Assembly (NCBI GenBank): GCA_963805455.1
Contig: CAWDUJ010000007.1
Span: 1 to 37,895, forward strand
From: VRUE01 sp963805455
GTDB lineage: Bacteria; Actinomycetota; Thermoleophilia; Solirubrobacterales; 70-9
Direction of reading: 5' to 3'
Length of the DNA stretch: 37,895 bases
In this document: one piece after another, positions 26,040-34,078 of the stretch
How positions within the stretch are numbered: the stretch's first letter is position 1
Layout of the letters: every line of letters begins with the position of its first letter
Notes under the pieces: generated by a model
What the model saw: only the letters and a program-made list of their open reading frames with translations
Told to the model about the DNA's origin: nothing
Database searches by the model: none
Position numbers and translations under genes: made by a program

Positions 26040-26942
26040 TCAAAGGGTTGGCAAAGGGATTCCAGGAGTCAAGTCATCAATGGAAAGTTGGATCGCTGCT
26101 TGCTCCCATTTACCGCCCGCCGGGTCCTGAGGAAGCCGCGCGATGAAGTCCCCCGCATGACACCATCCGCAGATGGTCCCGCGTCTTGCCTCCAGGTCTT
26201 CGACCTGGCAGACGACGAGAGCCCAGTCCGGGTAGGTTTCCCCGGTGCTTGCCTCGTTCCGGGAGATGTGAACGACGAAGGTTGTGTTGACTCGGGTCGT
26301 TGACTTGACCTCTAGTAGTCGAGGTCGCCCGCTGGTCCGCGGTGCCTTTACGTCATAGCCAAGGGCGTCTGACTCAAGGCTCACCCGGCGCACATTCCGG
26401 GCCAGATCGGCACGCCCAAGCTCAATGAGTTCTTGGCGCGCGGCCGCGACCACCAGTTCCTCGCCTATCTCGCCGATCAGGCGCCGTGTTCGGTCGTCGA
26501 AGCGCTGGGCGCGAGCAAGGAGTAATTCCTCGCGTCGTTGTGGGTCCGGCACAAGACCCGTGAGCGTTGTTGCCGGGTCCATTCCATCCTGAGCGGTTGA
26601 CAGGCATAAGGCCTCAAGGGCGATCGAGGAGACCGCATCTTCGATCGATCCGTCAAGCATGCTCTCCATGGCGGCCGACAGGTAGAGCCGGCCGTCTCGC
26701 TCAACGATGAGACCAGTGTCCTTCAACAGGAGCTCGCCAAGGGCGAGACTATCTGCCGAGAAGATTCCGCCAGTTGCCTTATGCCAATAGGACTCTCGCG
26801 CTTCGCTGAGCCGCGAGCCACCGGCGTCGATCAGGCTCGCAGCGTGCAGGGCTGCCTGGGCGACATGGGTGGTGGGCAGGCCGGTGGGGTCCGCCCACTG
26901 GGGATGCTCCGGATTACTAGGCGAGGTGGTCGAATAGGACAT
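26040..26942 (-). CDS. DUF3883-type nuclease-like protein
   Basis: About 300 residues. The central region has GEIGEELVVAAARQELIELG, then GYDVKAP (Asp197) and LLEVKSTTR (Glu211, Lys213), the DUF3883 pattern that belongs to the PD-(D/E)xK fold. The N-terminal half (SADSLALGELLLKDTGLIVE and GRLYLS) resembles a winged-helix. ATG 26942 overlaps the helicase stop by 26 bases, so the two are co-translated. Last gene of the ParB-helicase operon and probably its DNA-cutting or DNA-binding subunit. An 85-base gap separates it from the convergent nuclease-RAMA gene. Confidence 0.75.
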   Translation of the reverse strand: MSYSTTSPSNPEHPQWADPTGLPTTHVAQAALHAASLIDAGGSRLSEARESYWHKATGGIFSADSLALGELLLKDTGLIVERDGRLYLSAAMESMLDGSIEDAVSSIALEALCLSTAQDGMDPATTLTGLVPDPQRREELLLARAQRFDDRTRRLIGEIGEELVVAAARQELIELGRADLARNVRRVSLESDALGYDVKAPRTSGRPRLLEVKSTTRVNTTFVVHISRNEASTGETYPDWALVVCQVEDLEARRGTICGWCHAGDFIARLPQDPAGGKWEQAAIQLSIDDLTPGIPLPTL

Positions 26943-28770
26943 CGGAGTCCTCCGGGTCGATCCACTCGCCAAACGCCTCCTCGTCCGGTAGCGCCATCGT
27001 CGTCAAAGTTGTATCGGAGAGGAGTTCGCCTAGACGCGTCGCCTTGACTTCGACCCGGTCGGTGACCGCTTCATCGATTGTGTCGCGGCAGACGAGGAAG
27101 GTTATGCGGGTCTCGATGCCTCGCTGTAGGCCGAGCCGGTGAATACGGTCAACAGACTGCAAATACTGGCCGGCATTGAATGTGCGATCGACGTAGATCG
27201 CGTCGTGGCAGGCCTCATGGAGGCTGACACCCTCCGACATCGCCGCCGGATTGGCGATTAGGACTGAGCATGAATCGTCATGGCGAAAGCGGTCTAGCTC
27301 GATGTCGCGGGTGATGATTTCAGAGGCCGGATCAGCCGTGGTCGGAACCGCTCCGTGGATCTTCCCCGGCTGAAAGGGGGCGAGCAGCTCAGCTAATGCA
27401 TTGAAGTTGTTGACGAAGTTCGTCCATACCAGAGTCTTGCGGTTGGTGGCGGCGTTCTCGCTTACTTTCGTGGCGACCTTCTCGAACTTGATAGGCACCT
27501 CGAGCTCGCTGTATTGGCGGATGCGTTCGGCGAGGGTTGAGCCCTCGGGGGCGGCGCTCGGTGGCCAGACAGGGGTCTGCGCTGAGCCGCCAATCGCCGG
27601 CGCCAGCAGCGAAGGGTTGACGGCGGCCTCAAGGAGGTACATGACGATTTCGCCGAGCCGGGCAAGCTCCGCTCGTTCGCCGGCACCAGCCCCAAGTGCT
27701 CGTCGCATTCGAGTCTTCAGGTTGTAATAGATCTCAGCCTGGATGGGCTTCATCTCGCATTCCTCGACTCGGATCACAGGGTCGTCCAGGTCAAGCTCAT
27801 CCTTTTTGGTGCGTACGAAGAACGGATCTAGGCGCTTGGAAAGCTCTGACATCGCGTGGGGAGCCGGGTCCTTGGCTCTTGCGGAATTCGGAATGATTGA
27901 GTTCCCGTTGCTCGGCCACAAAAACCCGACGAGTGCATCTAAGTCGGTCGGATGCTGAGGGGCCGGAGTCCCCGTGAGGATGTCGCGCCGCACCGCGAAA
28001 TGCGCCAATTCCAGGCAGGCTGCGCCCCATTGGCCGTCGTGCCCCCGCTTCATCCGGTGCGCCTCGTCTAGAAGTAGGTGGCAGCGGCCCTCGCTCATCC
28101 ACTCGGCGAGTAGATCGAATCGGGACCGGAGCCGCTGATAGTTGACGAGGAGAACCTCAACCGCCGGGGGCAGGGAGTCGGTGAGCTGCCTAACGGTGGG
28201 AGGGGGCTCAAAGCACTCAACTGCCTCCTCGTTCCACGCCTCGAATGCGGAGAGAGGCGCGACCACCAGTAGCCGGTCAACCCGCTTCCGCACCCGTTCA
28301 AACTCATAACAGGCGTAGGCAACAGTCGTCTTGCCGGCGCCCGGAACCGAGAAGTTTGCTCCGTGGGAAAGGCCAAGTATTGAACGCAGGTCTCGGCGTT
28401 GAAACGGTAGAAGCTCCCGCATGAACCTGCCCTGCTTGAGACACTCGTTGAGCATCGATTCCGAAATCGGTTTCGAATGTCCACTTAAGACCTCCTGCAC
28501 TTCCCGGAACTCGTCTTTGCCTCGACTTAGTATCTCTTCCAGCTCACCCGTCACGACGACCTCGCAGCGGTACTTGGACAGTGTTCGCGACAGCCAACGC
28601 CGACTCGTCAGGAGTCGCTCAAGTGGGACGCTGATCTGCGAGTCAGAAAGGCGGGTTGTGCGCCCCGGCGCGATGTTTCGTCCAAGTGCCCGCCATAGCT
28701 CCTCGGGCACATCTCCGTTGCGGCTGATTCGCACTTGGGGTGGCGCGCCTTCAAGGGAGAGTTCGAGCAC
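26917..28770 (-). CDS. SNF2-type DEAH helicase/ATPase
   Basis: A 617-residue superfamily 2 ATPase: Walker A SVPGAGKTT (about 141-149), DEAH box LLLDEAHRMK (about 232-241), motif III TGTPA (266-270), and motif VI QSVDRIHRLG (538-547), whose arginines are intact. TLVWTNFV and MSEGVSLHEA fit the second RecA lobe. The first ~110 residues are an extra N-terminal region without a recognised domain. GTG 28770 starts 12 bases after the ParB-like stop. Expected to translocate on double-stranded DNA in a defence complex. Confidence 0.88.
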   Translation of the reverse strand: MLELSLEGAPPQVRISRNGDVPEELWRALGRNIAPGRTTRLSDSQISVPLERLLTSRRWLSRTLSKYRCEVVVTGELEEILSRGKDEFREVQEVLSGHSKPISESMLNECLKQGRFMRELLPFQRRDLRSILGLSHGANFSVPGAGKTTVAYACYEFERVRKRVDRLLVVAPLSAFEAWNEEAVECFEPPPTVRQLTDSLPPAVEVLLVNYQRLRSRFDLLAEWMSEGRCHLLLDEAHRMKRGHDGQWGAACLELAHFAVRRDILTGTPAPQHPTDLDALVGFLWPSNGNSIIPNSARAKDPAPHAMSELSKRLDPFFVRTKKDELDLDDPVIRVEECEMKPIQAEIYYNLKTRMRRALGAGAGERAELARLGEIVMYLLEAAVNPSLLAPAIGGSAQTPVWPPSAAPEGSTLAERIRQYSELEVPIKFEKVATKVSENAATNRKTLVWTNFVNNFNALAELLAPFQPGKIHGAVPTTADPASEIITRDIELDRFRHDDSCSVLIANPAAMSEGVSLHEACHDAIYVDRTFNAGQYLQSVDRIHRLGLQRGIETRITFLVCRDTIDEAVTDRVEVKATRLGELLSDTTLTTMALPDEEAFGEWIDPEDSDVLFDHLA

Positions 28771-28782
28771 TGCCTACCTCGA

Positions 28783-30195
28783 CTAGGCGAGGATCTCCAG
28801 ATCGGTCAACGTTTTCTCGAGCTCGCGCTGGCGGCGGCGCAGCTTCTTGAAGGCGGCCTCAAGCGACTTCTTCCGCTTCTGGTTGAACTCGGGATCCTTG
28901 GCAACGGTCCGCACCGATTCCGTCGCGCCAACCACCTCCTTGGTAGCCGCTTTCACTGCGGCCACAGGTGCCTCAAGCTTGTTCTCGTCCCTCGTATCTC
29001 GTCTCTTCTCTTTGATTCCCGTGAGGATCGCGGTCTTGACAGCTTCTTTGATTGCGGATCTCTCGAAGTTGAAATTGGTTCCATCGATCTTGACTCTCTT
29101 GCCCTTTCCGGTGACCTGATCGACCAGCCGTCTCAGGTTGACTTCATTGGCTTCGCCGTCTTCATCGCTGTCAGGGAGGTCTAGAACGCCGGACTCCTCA
29201 GAATTGGTGTCGGCCCTGTCACCCCCCTTCGCGAAATTCTCAGCGAAGCTGCCAATCTCCTCGTCCTCCTCAAGCTGCGGATACATGTAGACGTCCATGA
29301 AAGAGGGATCAATTTTTCGCAAGCTGTGGACCGGAGTGACCCCAACTGCTGTCGAGAGCAAAAAGCTTTCCATCAGTCGGTCAGCATCCTCAGGCGCCGT
29401 CTGCAGCAGCGCGTCTCGCTCTCGGATGAGCTCGCGAAGCTGCTCGTATCCAAGCTCGTCGAAGAGGGTGAGCGGCGGGGTGTGCGTCGGTATCTGTTGT
29501 AGTTCACGAATTAGATCGAGGAGCCGAAGCCGGGTTTGGACCTCCTTTTCCCCTTTTTTCTCGTTCTCGGGGTAGATCCGTAGCTCTTGAGCGATCTGCC
29601 TGTCGCTTACACCTCGGGATGAAAGTTCGTCGATAAAGAGAAGCTCGTTGGTCAGCGTGTAGTCAACCTTGAACTCCTTGCGCATCTGAAGTCGTAACTC
29701 GAGCAACGCCAGTTCTTCCGGCTTGACGGTCTCTGGAAGTACGGCGGCGCGAATGATGCGCTTCGCGGGGTCTTCGAACTCCCTAATTGCGGCCGCCCGG
29801 GTGTTGGCGTTGACAAGCACACCTTTGTGAGTGATTACTCCGGGGTTGTCCTGTCCTTCGGTCAACAATGATTTCTTCAAATCCGCAAAATCAGTGTCCT
29901 TTCGCGCTTCGCGCACAAGGCGCTGTACGACTCGTTGTGCTTGCTCCGAGTACGGGTCGGTCCTGAGTCCATCCCATTCAGGATGGTCTTGCAGCTGCGC
30001 CTTGATTCGATGAGAATGAGGATTCAGGACAACCTCGTCAACGCCGATGGTGATCACTGGGCATACCAACGCCTCTCCACTTCCGATTGCGGGAAGCCGT
30101 TCACCCTCAGGGCGTTTGTTGGGCGGGACCTTGTTCGCCTCGGCAAGCAATTCGGCGATACGCTGGATGCGCTGGCTTTCTGTGGTCTGCGGCAA
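28783..30195 (-). CDS. ParB/sulfiredoxin-fold protein
   Basis: About 470 residues. GQDNPGVITHKGVLVNANTR carries the ParB-like G-x-NTR nucleotide-binding pattern; a helical region (SDRQIAQELRIYPENEKKGE) follows, with a highly charged C-terminal half ending in a coiled coil (RKKSLEAAFKKLRRRQRELE). No ParA is nearby, so plasmid partition is unlikely. ParB-fold proteins in defence loci can hydrolyse NTPs or act on DNA. TTG 30195 is chosen because GGAGGAAA lies just upstream; an ATG at 30267 without such a site is possible. First gene of the three-gene minus operon. Confidence 0.8.
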   Translation of the reverse strand: MPQTTESQRIQRIAELLAEANKVPPNKRPEGERLPAIGSGEALVCPVITIGVDEVVLNPHSHRIKAQLQDHPEWDGLRTDPYSEQAQRVVQRLVREARKDTDFADLKKSLLTEGQDNPGVITHKGVLVNANTRAAAIREFEDPAKRIIRAAVLPETVKPEELALLELRLQMRKEFKVDYTLTNELLFIDELSSRGVSDRQIAQELRIYPENEKKGEKEVQTRLRLLDLIRELQQIPTHTPPLTLFDELGYEQLRELIRERDALLQTAPEDADRLMESFLLSTAVGVTPVHSLRKIDPSFMDVYMYPQLEEDEEIGSFAENFAKGGDRADTNSEESGVLDLPDSDEDGEANEVNLRRLVDQVTGKGKRVKIDGTNFNFERSAIKEAVKTAILTGIKEKRRDTRDENKLEAPVAAVKAATKEVVGATESVRTVAKDPEFNQKRKKSLEAAFKKLRRRQRELEKTLTDLEILA

Positions 30196-30292
30196 CGTCT
30201 TTCCTCCTCGTCGTTCCGGGTGCGACCATTTGGCTAGGCCCGAGCAGTCGGGAGCATAGTCCTGCAATGTCCGGGCTGCCTGAGGACGGTTA
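30196..30292. promoter_or_regulatory. Divergent promoter region with small inverted repeat
   Basis: This 97-base gap separates the ParB-helicase operon (-) from the methyltransferase operon (+) and must hold both promoters. CCCGA (30239-30243) and TCGGG (30248-30252) form a short dyad near its middle, a possible operator coordinating methylase and helicase expression. No confident -35/-10 pair was recognised. Confidence 0.4.
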
Positions 30293-31990
30293 TTGAGTGT
30301 CGCAACCGTCCAGCCTGGCTGGATTTTGTCCGACGGGTCAAGGTTCGGCCTGTTTGCGATGCGTCACCTGCGGTGGCTAGGCTCACGCGGGATGACTCTT
30401 GAACCGACAACCGGCTTGCGCAAGCTTGTGGGGGCGGCAGTTGCGCTTGGGGCCGAATCGATCCCCACCGTCTCTCAGGCTGAGAAGAATCTCGCGAGAG
30501 CCGTAGATCCGATCACGCCAAGTCGATCGACGCTACTTGTGTATCGGGAGGCTATTAAGGCTGGGCAGGACCCGCTTGGGACGGAGTATTGCCAGCTGTT
30601 TCCCTCCGAAGCACGTCGATCGAGCGGCGCAACCTTCACCCCCGGAAAAATCGTCGAATCGATGGTGGGCTGGGCCAGTCAAGGCCCCCCTTTTGATCGG
30701 ATTATCGATCCTGGCTCGGGATCGGCTCGGTTTGCGATTGCGGCTGGCACTGCAATCCCGAAGGCGGGCATCGTCGCCATCGAGCTTGATCCGCTCGTGG
30801 CGCTCCTGAGTAGAGCGAATCTTGCGATCCGAGGGATGCGACGGCGCGCGAAGGTGGAGGTTGCCGACTATCGGAGATTCTCCGCTCCTCAGATTACTGG
30901 CAGAACGCTCTACATCGGAAACCCACCGTACGTCAGACACCACAACATCGAGCCTCAATGGAAGCGATGGCTGACGAGCACTGCAGGGAGTCTCGGGTTA
31001 TCGGCTAGCCAGCTTTCCGGCCTGCATCTCTATTTCGTTTTGGCAACAGCAGCAAACGCCAGTGCTGGCGACCGGGGCGTCTTCATCACCTCCGCTGAGT
31101 GGCTTGACGTCAATTACGGCTCCCTGATGAGAGATCTACTCCTGGACGGGCTCGGCGGCGAAGCAATTCACGTAATCGCACCAGAGGTGGAACCATTCGA
31201 TGACGCACAAACAACTGGGGCGATTACGAGCTTTGAGATCGGTTCGAGGCCCCGGTCCCTTCGGCTCAAGAGTGTCAAGAGCGTCGCGGACCTTGGGAAG
31301 CTCAAAGGGGGCCAACGTGTACGTCGCGAGCGACTGGCTGAGACTCGCCGCTGGACCCCACTGCTCCGAACGGCACGAAAGATTCCTGCTGGACACATCG
31401 AGATAGGAGATATTTGCCGTGTTCATCGCGGCGCCGTCACCGGCGCCAATCGCATTTGGGTGGTTGATCCGGCCGAAACGGACCTGCCCCGCAGCGTTCT
31501 TTTCCAGTCGGTCACTCGGGCACGAGAGCTCTTTACAGCGGGAGACACGCTGTCCACTCGTGAGAACCTGCGAGCTGTTGTGAGCCTTCCTGCTGACCTT
31601 GACCTGCTGGACCCCGAGCATCGCGGTCCAGTCGAGCGCTTCTTGAAAAGCGCAAAGAGGCTGGGAGTTCATCGAGGTTACGTTGCCAGCCATCGGTCTT
31701 CATGGTGGTCGGTCGATCTGCGTGCCCCCGCACCCATTCTGGCCACGTATATGGCGCGCCGTTCGCCGGCGATTGTGCGCAATCTTGCTGACGCTCGGCA
31801 TATCAATATCGCCCACGGTTTCTATCCCCGTGAAGTACTTAGCCGTCCAGTGTTGGATCGTCTTGCTGCCGCGGTTCGCTCGTCGATCCATGTCGGCCAA
31901 GGACGGACCTACGCCGGCGGACTAACAAAGTTCGAGCCAAGGGAGTTTGAGCGGATTCTGATCCCCAATGTGCTCGAGCCCGTCGAATGA
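30293..31990 (+). CDS. N6-adenine DNA methyltransferase (type II, XamI-associated)
   Basis: A 565-residue methyltransferase. SSGATFTPGKIVESMV precedes the AdoMet motif IIDPGSGSARFAIAAG (about 137-152); the catalytic motif GNPPYVRHH is at about 209-217. The C-terminal half resembles the target-recognition part of Eco57I-like enzymes. TTG 30293 has AGGA upstream; ATG 30358 and ATG 30391 are later alternatives. Its stop overlaps the restriction gene start (ATGA). It should protect the host by methylating the adenine in the cognate site. Confidence 0.88.
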   Translation: MSVATVQPGWILSDGSRFGLFAMRHLRWLGSRGMTLEPTTGLRKLVGAAVALGAESIPTVSQAEKNLARAVDPITPSRSTLLVYREAIKAGQDPLGTEYCQLFPSEARRSSGATFTPGKIVESMVGWASQGPPFDRIIDPGSGSARFAIAAGTAIPKAGIVAIELDPLVALLSRANLAIRGMRRRAKVEVADYRRFSAPQITGRTLYIGNPPYVRHHNIEPQWKRWLTSTAGSLGLSASQLSGLHLYFVLATAANASAGDRGVFITSAEWLDVNYGSLMRDLLLDGLGGEAIHVIAPEVEPFDDAQTTGAITSFEIGSRPRSLRLKSVKSVADLGKLKGGQRVRRERLAETRRWTPLLRTARKIPAGHIEIGDICRVHRGAVTGANRIWVVDPAETDLPRSVLFQSVTRARELFTAGDTLSTRENLRAVVSLPADLDLLDPEHRGPVERFLKSAKRLGVHRGYVASHRSSWWSVDLRAPAPILATYMARRSPAIVRNLADARHINIAHGFYPREVLSRPVLDRLAAAVRSSIHVGQGRTYAGGLTKFEPREFERILIPNVLEPVE

Positions 31991-32901
31991 GCGCAACCGA
32001 GCCCCCGCACTGGTCGGACGAACAGCTTGAGGTCGATCGACAGATCTCGATCATGAGTTTTCGAGAGGAGCGTCTCCGCGAGCCCCTGGAGCAATATTTG
32101 GAGACGTTCGACACCTATCGAGGTGTGGTCGAGGATCTGTTGGAGGCAACGGTTGACTTGACGAAACTGTCTCCTCTGCAGCTGGACATCGTTACTGACC
32201 CTGCCTTGCTGGAGGCCCTCCGGTATCTCGCAGGCCCACCCATTTCAAAGGATGACCTCGAGATTTTGGCTGATGGCAGTCTCTCTCCGAACCGACTTAA
32301 GGCCGACCCTGATATGGCACTCAGAGTCGTGGAAACGATTCTAGTTGCACTGGACCGAAGACGATTTCCCTGGGTGGCGGAGGGCAGAGAGCCGGAGGAG
32401 GCTGAACGGCAAGCCGCTGCTCTTGCGTCTGCTGCGCTACTGGCTACTCAGCGGCTATCTACCTCTCGAAGAAGCGAAAGCAAGGTTGTGCAAGAGCAGG
32501 CCGTGGCTGACGCGCTTTCCGGAAATGACTTCCTGGAAGTTCCGACTCGGACGATCAAGACGCTCGACGACGCGCCGGAGCGGGGCGCGTTTTGCCGCGA
32601 GTCTCTTTTCGGAACTCGCAAGGCCGATTTTGTCATCGGCCTTTGGGACGGCCGCAAGATGCCAGTGGAGTGCAAGGTCAGCAACTCTTCGACGAACTCA
32701 GTGAAGCGGCTAAACAATGATGCCGCCGTGAAGGCGACTCGATGGCTTGAGGAGTTCGGTACGGTCCAGACGATCCCGGCGGCTGTGATTGGGGGTGTCT
32801 TTAAGGCTCACAATCTCAAAGCGGCTCAGGGATCTGGCTTGACCTTGTTCTGGGCTCATAATCTCGGCGCAATGCTGGATTGGATCGAGTCAACGCGCTA
32901 G
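31987..32901 (+). CDS. XamI-family type II restriction endonuclease
   Basis: A 304-residue enzyme. The C-terminal region GTRKADFVIGLWDGRKMPVE followed by CKVSNSSTNSVKRLNND gives the PD-(D/E)xK core (Asp, Glu-Cys-Lys) in the arrangement of the XamI family. XamI is known to cut GTCGAC, so that is the predicted target. It is coupled by ATGA to the methyltransferase, a typical restriction-modification pair. The N-terminal half is helical. The first direct repeat starts 25 bases after its stop codon. Confidence 0.82.
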   Translation: MSATEPPHWSDEQLEVDRQISIMSFREERLREPLEQYLETFDTYRGVVEDLLEATVDLTKLSPLQLDIVTDPALLEALRYLAGPPISKDDLEILADGSLSPNRLKADPDMALRVVETILVALDRRRFPWVAEGREPEEAERQAAALASAALLATQRLSTSRRSESKVVQEQAVADALSGNDFLEVPTRTIKTLDDAPERGAFCRESLFGTRKADFVIGLWDGRKMPVECKVSNSSTNSVKRLNNDAAVKATRWLEEFGTVQTIPAAVIGGVFKAHNLKAAQGSGLTLFWAHNLGAMLDWIESTR

Positions 32902-32926
32902 CGGTCTTAAAAGGTGGCAGAAGACT

Positions 32927-32980
32927 TTGTCCCGCAATTTGCCCTCGACTCCACCGAACTCCGGGGATCTCCTCAGAATC
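32927..32980 (+). repeat. Direct repeat A
   Basis: A 54-bp sequence that recurs at 33922-33975 with 5 mismatches (about 91% identity); identical cores are CGACTCCACCGAACTCCG and ATCTCCTCAGAATC. Start-to-start distance is 995 bp. With copy B it encloses the gene at 33019-33696. Possible attachment-site duplication. Confidence 0.85.
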
Positions 32981-33018
32981 CTCCAGCCGGGCGCGTGCTG
33001 CGAAGTCCTCCATCTCAA

Positions 33019-33696
33019 CTACTCGGCCTTCTCTCCATCGTCGGGGATCCATGTCTCCGTCGCCTCATGAAGGTGAGCGTCGAGGTCTGTCAGATCCCGG
33101 GGGCTACCGCTCTCGATCGCAAGCAAATTCGCGATGTCGCGACCCTCCATTGCCATAAATGTCAGCGCTGGATTGGCTATTTCTGGCCGACGTTCGGGCC
33201 CTACGACGATCTTCGTCGCCCCGTCCTCCCCGGAAATCGCAATCCAGTCGAACACAGCCCGCGCGTTGGCATGAACCGGACCCGAAAGGAACTCCCAGAA
33301 ATCCTGACCCGCGAGCTTGGCACCCTTCCCGAGACCATGGCCCTGCAGCCACCGACGGGCGTAATCACCCGATCCATCGGCCCGCAGCTTTTGCGCACGA
33401 TTGTGAAGTTCGTCGATCAGGCGTTGGTAGCCGACCGCCTGGTCCTCGTATCCCGAGCGCAGCGCCTGCATCGCAGCGCGAAGCGCTCGAAGCGCGATGA
33501 TCGCCATGAACCAGAGTGCCTGCGTCCGAAGCGCCTTCGCATCCCGCTCCTCTTCGGCGTCGATCGAGATCTCCTGGATGATCTCGGCCAGGAGACGACT
33601 GACGTCATCGGCGAGCGCTAGCACCGGCAGGTCTGCGTCCGCCGTCTCCCGTAGCCTTCGCTCCCGTTCTGGAATCAACCACTCGTCATTGGTCAT
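33019..33696 (-). CDS. Hypothetical alpha-helical protein, DUF5677-like
   Basis: A 225-residue, almost fully helical protein. RALRAAMQALRSGYEDQAVG followed by YQRLIDELHNRAQKL resembles the Arg-rich repeat seen in DUF5677-type and some HEPN-like proteins. SGPVHANARAVFDWIAIS contains a conserved-looking HxN segment. No catalytic set is certain. It is the only gene between two direct repeats at the right end of the island, on the opposite strand to the restriction-modification pair, so it may be an independent cargo gene. A defence or toxin-like role is possible, not shown. Confidence 0.6.
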   Translation of the reverse strand: MTNDEWLIPERERRLRETADADLPVLALADDVSRLLAEIIQEISIDAEEERDAKALRTQALWFMAIIALRALRAAMQALRSGYEDQAVGYQRLIDELHNRAQKLRADGSGDYARRWLQGHGLGKGAKLAGQDFWEFLSGPVHANARAVFDWIAISGEDGATKIVVGPERRPEIANPALTFMAMEGRDIANLLAIESGSPRDLTDLDAHLHEATETWIPDDGEKAE

Positions 33697-33921
33697 CCTG
33701 ACATCTTGACGATTGGACCACGGGTGTCCCTTCGGTCCCGCCCGAACCTGGAGACCTCCCAGGAAGTGGGGGCGAGAATACGCCCCGCGCTAGTCCGACC
33801 CTGACTCGGGATATCGATCGTCTACATCCAGTACACCTGGTCCGTAAAGGTTGCAACATAGGTCTTGGAGCTTGGGCGTCCAGGTCAAGTGGAAAGCAAG
33901 AAATCAACTCCCCGCCAAAAC

Positions 33922-33975
33922 TTGTCCCGAAATTTGTCCCCGACTCCACCGAACTCCGCGAATCTCCTCAGAATC
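33922..33975 (+). repeat. Direct repeat B
   Basis: Second copy of the 54-bp repeat at 32927-32980, in the same orientation. It lies five bases before a symmetrical 34-bp dyad and marks the likely junction with chromosomal sequence. Confidence 0.85.
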
Positions 33976-33979
33976 ACCT

Positions 33980-34013
33980 GGCTCTAACACGCCAAATTTG
34001 GCTTGCTAGAGCC
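33980..34013. repeat. 34-bp dyad-symmetric element
   Basis: Outer arms GGCTCTA (33980-33986) and TAGAGCC (34007-34013), 4-base spacers on each side, and a central 12-bp palindrome GCCAAATTTGGC (33991-34002). The regular layout suits a recombinase or dimeric repressor site, or a hairpin terminator for either strand. Confidence 0.6.
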
Positions 34014-34078
34014 ATTTGCGGCCACTCATAATCCGGCGGTCGTTGAATTTCAAAATGAAAGTCAGCGAGAAAAAGTCT

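Larger units (their letters stand above)
23983..33975. mobile_element. Putative defence-rich genomic island
   Basis: The segment begins with a truncated recombinase and a broken HTH gene and ends with the second copy of a 54-bp direct repeat. Base composition from about 24.5 to 33.9 kb is visibly lower in GC than the flanks, and codon choice is more mixed (many GTT, GAT, CTT). All recognisable genes are restriction, nuclease, helicase or methylase type. Exact ends are uncertain: no copy of the repeat was seen at the left boundary. Confidence 0.65.
33697..34078. other. Intergenic region at the island's right end
   Basis: No gene is supported. It contains a perfect 6-bp hairpin GGGGCG/CGCCCC (33769-33774 and 33781-33786), the second direct repeat (33922-33975) and a 34-bp dyad (33980-34013). 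The part next to 33697 should hold the promoter of the minus-strand DUF5677-like gene, but no clear boxes were recognised. Confidence 0.55.

Noticed and set aside
28783..30195. Plasmid partition gene (ParB)
   Set aside because: No ParA, no parS-like repeats and no replication gene nearby; the helicase and nuclease neighbours point to defence.
32914..33621. Open frame on the + strand across the DUF5677-like gene
   Set aside because: It runs through direct repeat A and has no recognised domain; the minus-strand frame has a coherent helical protein and better start.
34014..34060. tRNA-like fragment (ACTCATAATCCG and a TTCAAA-like segment) next to the island end
   Set aside because: The anticodon stem does not pair, no proper T-arm or acceptor stem is present, and no complete cloverleaf can be drawn.
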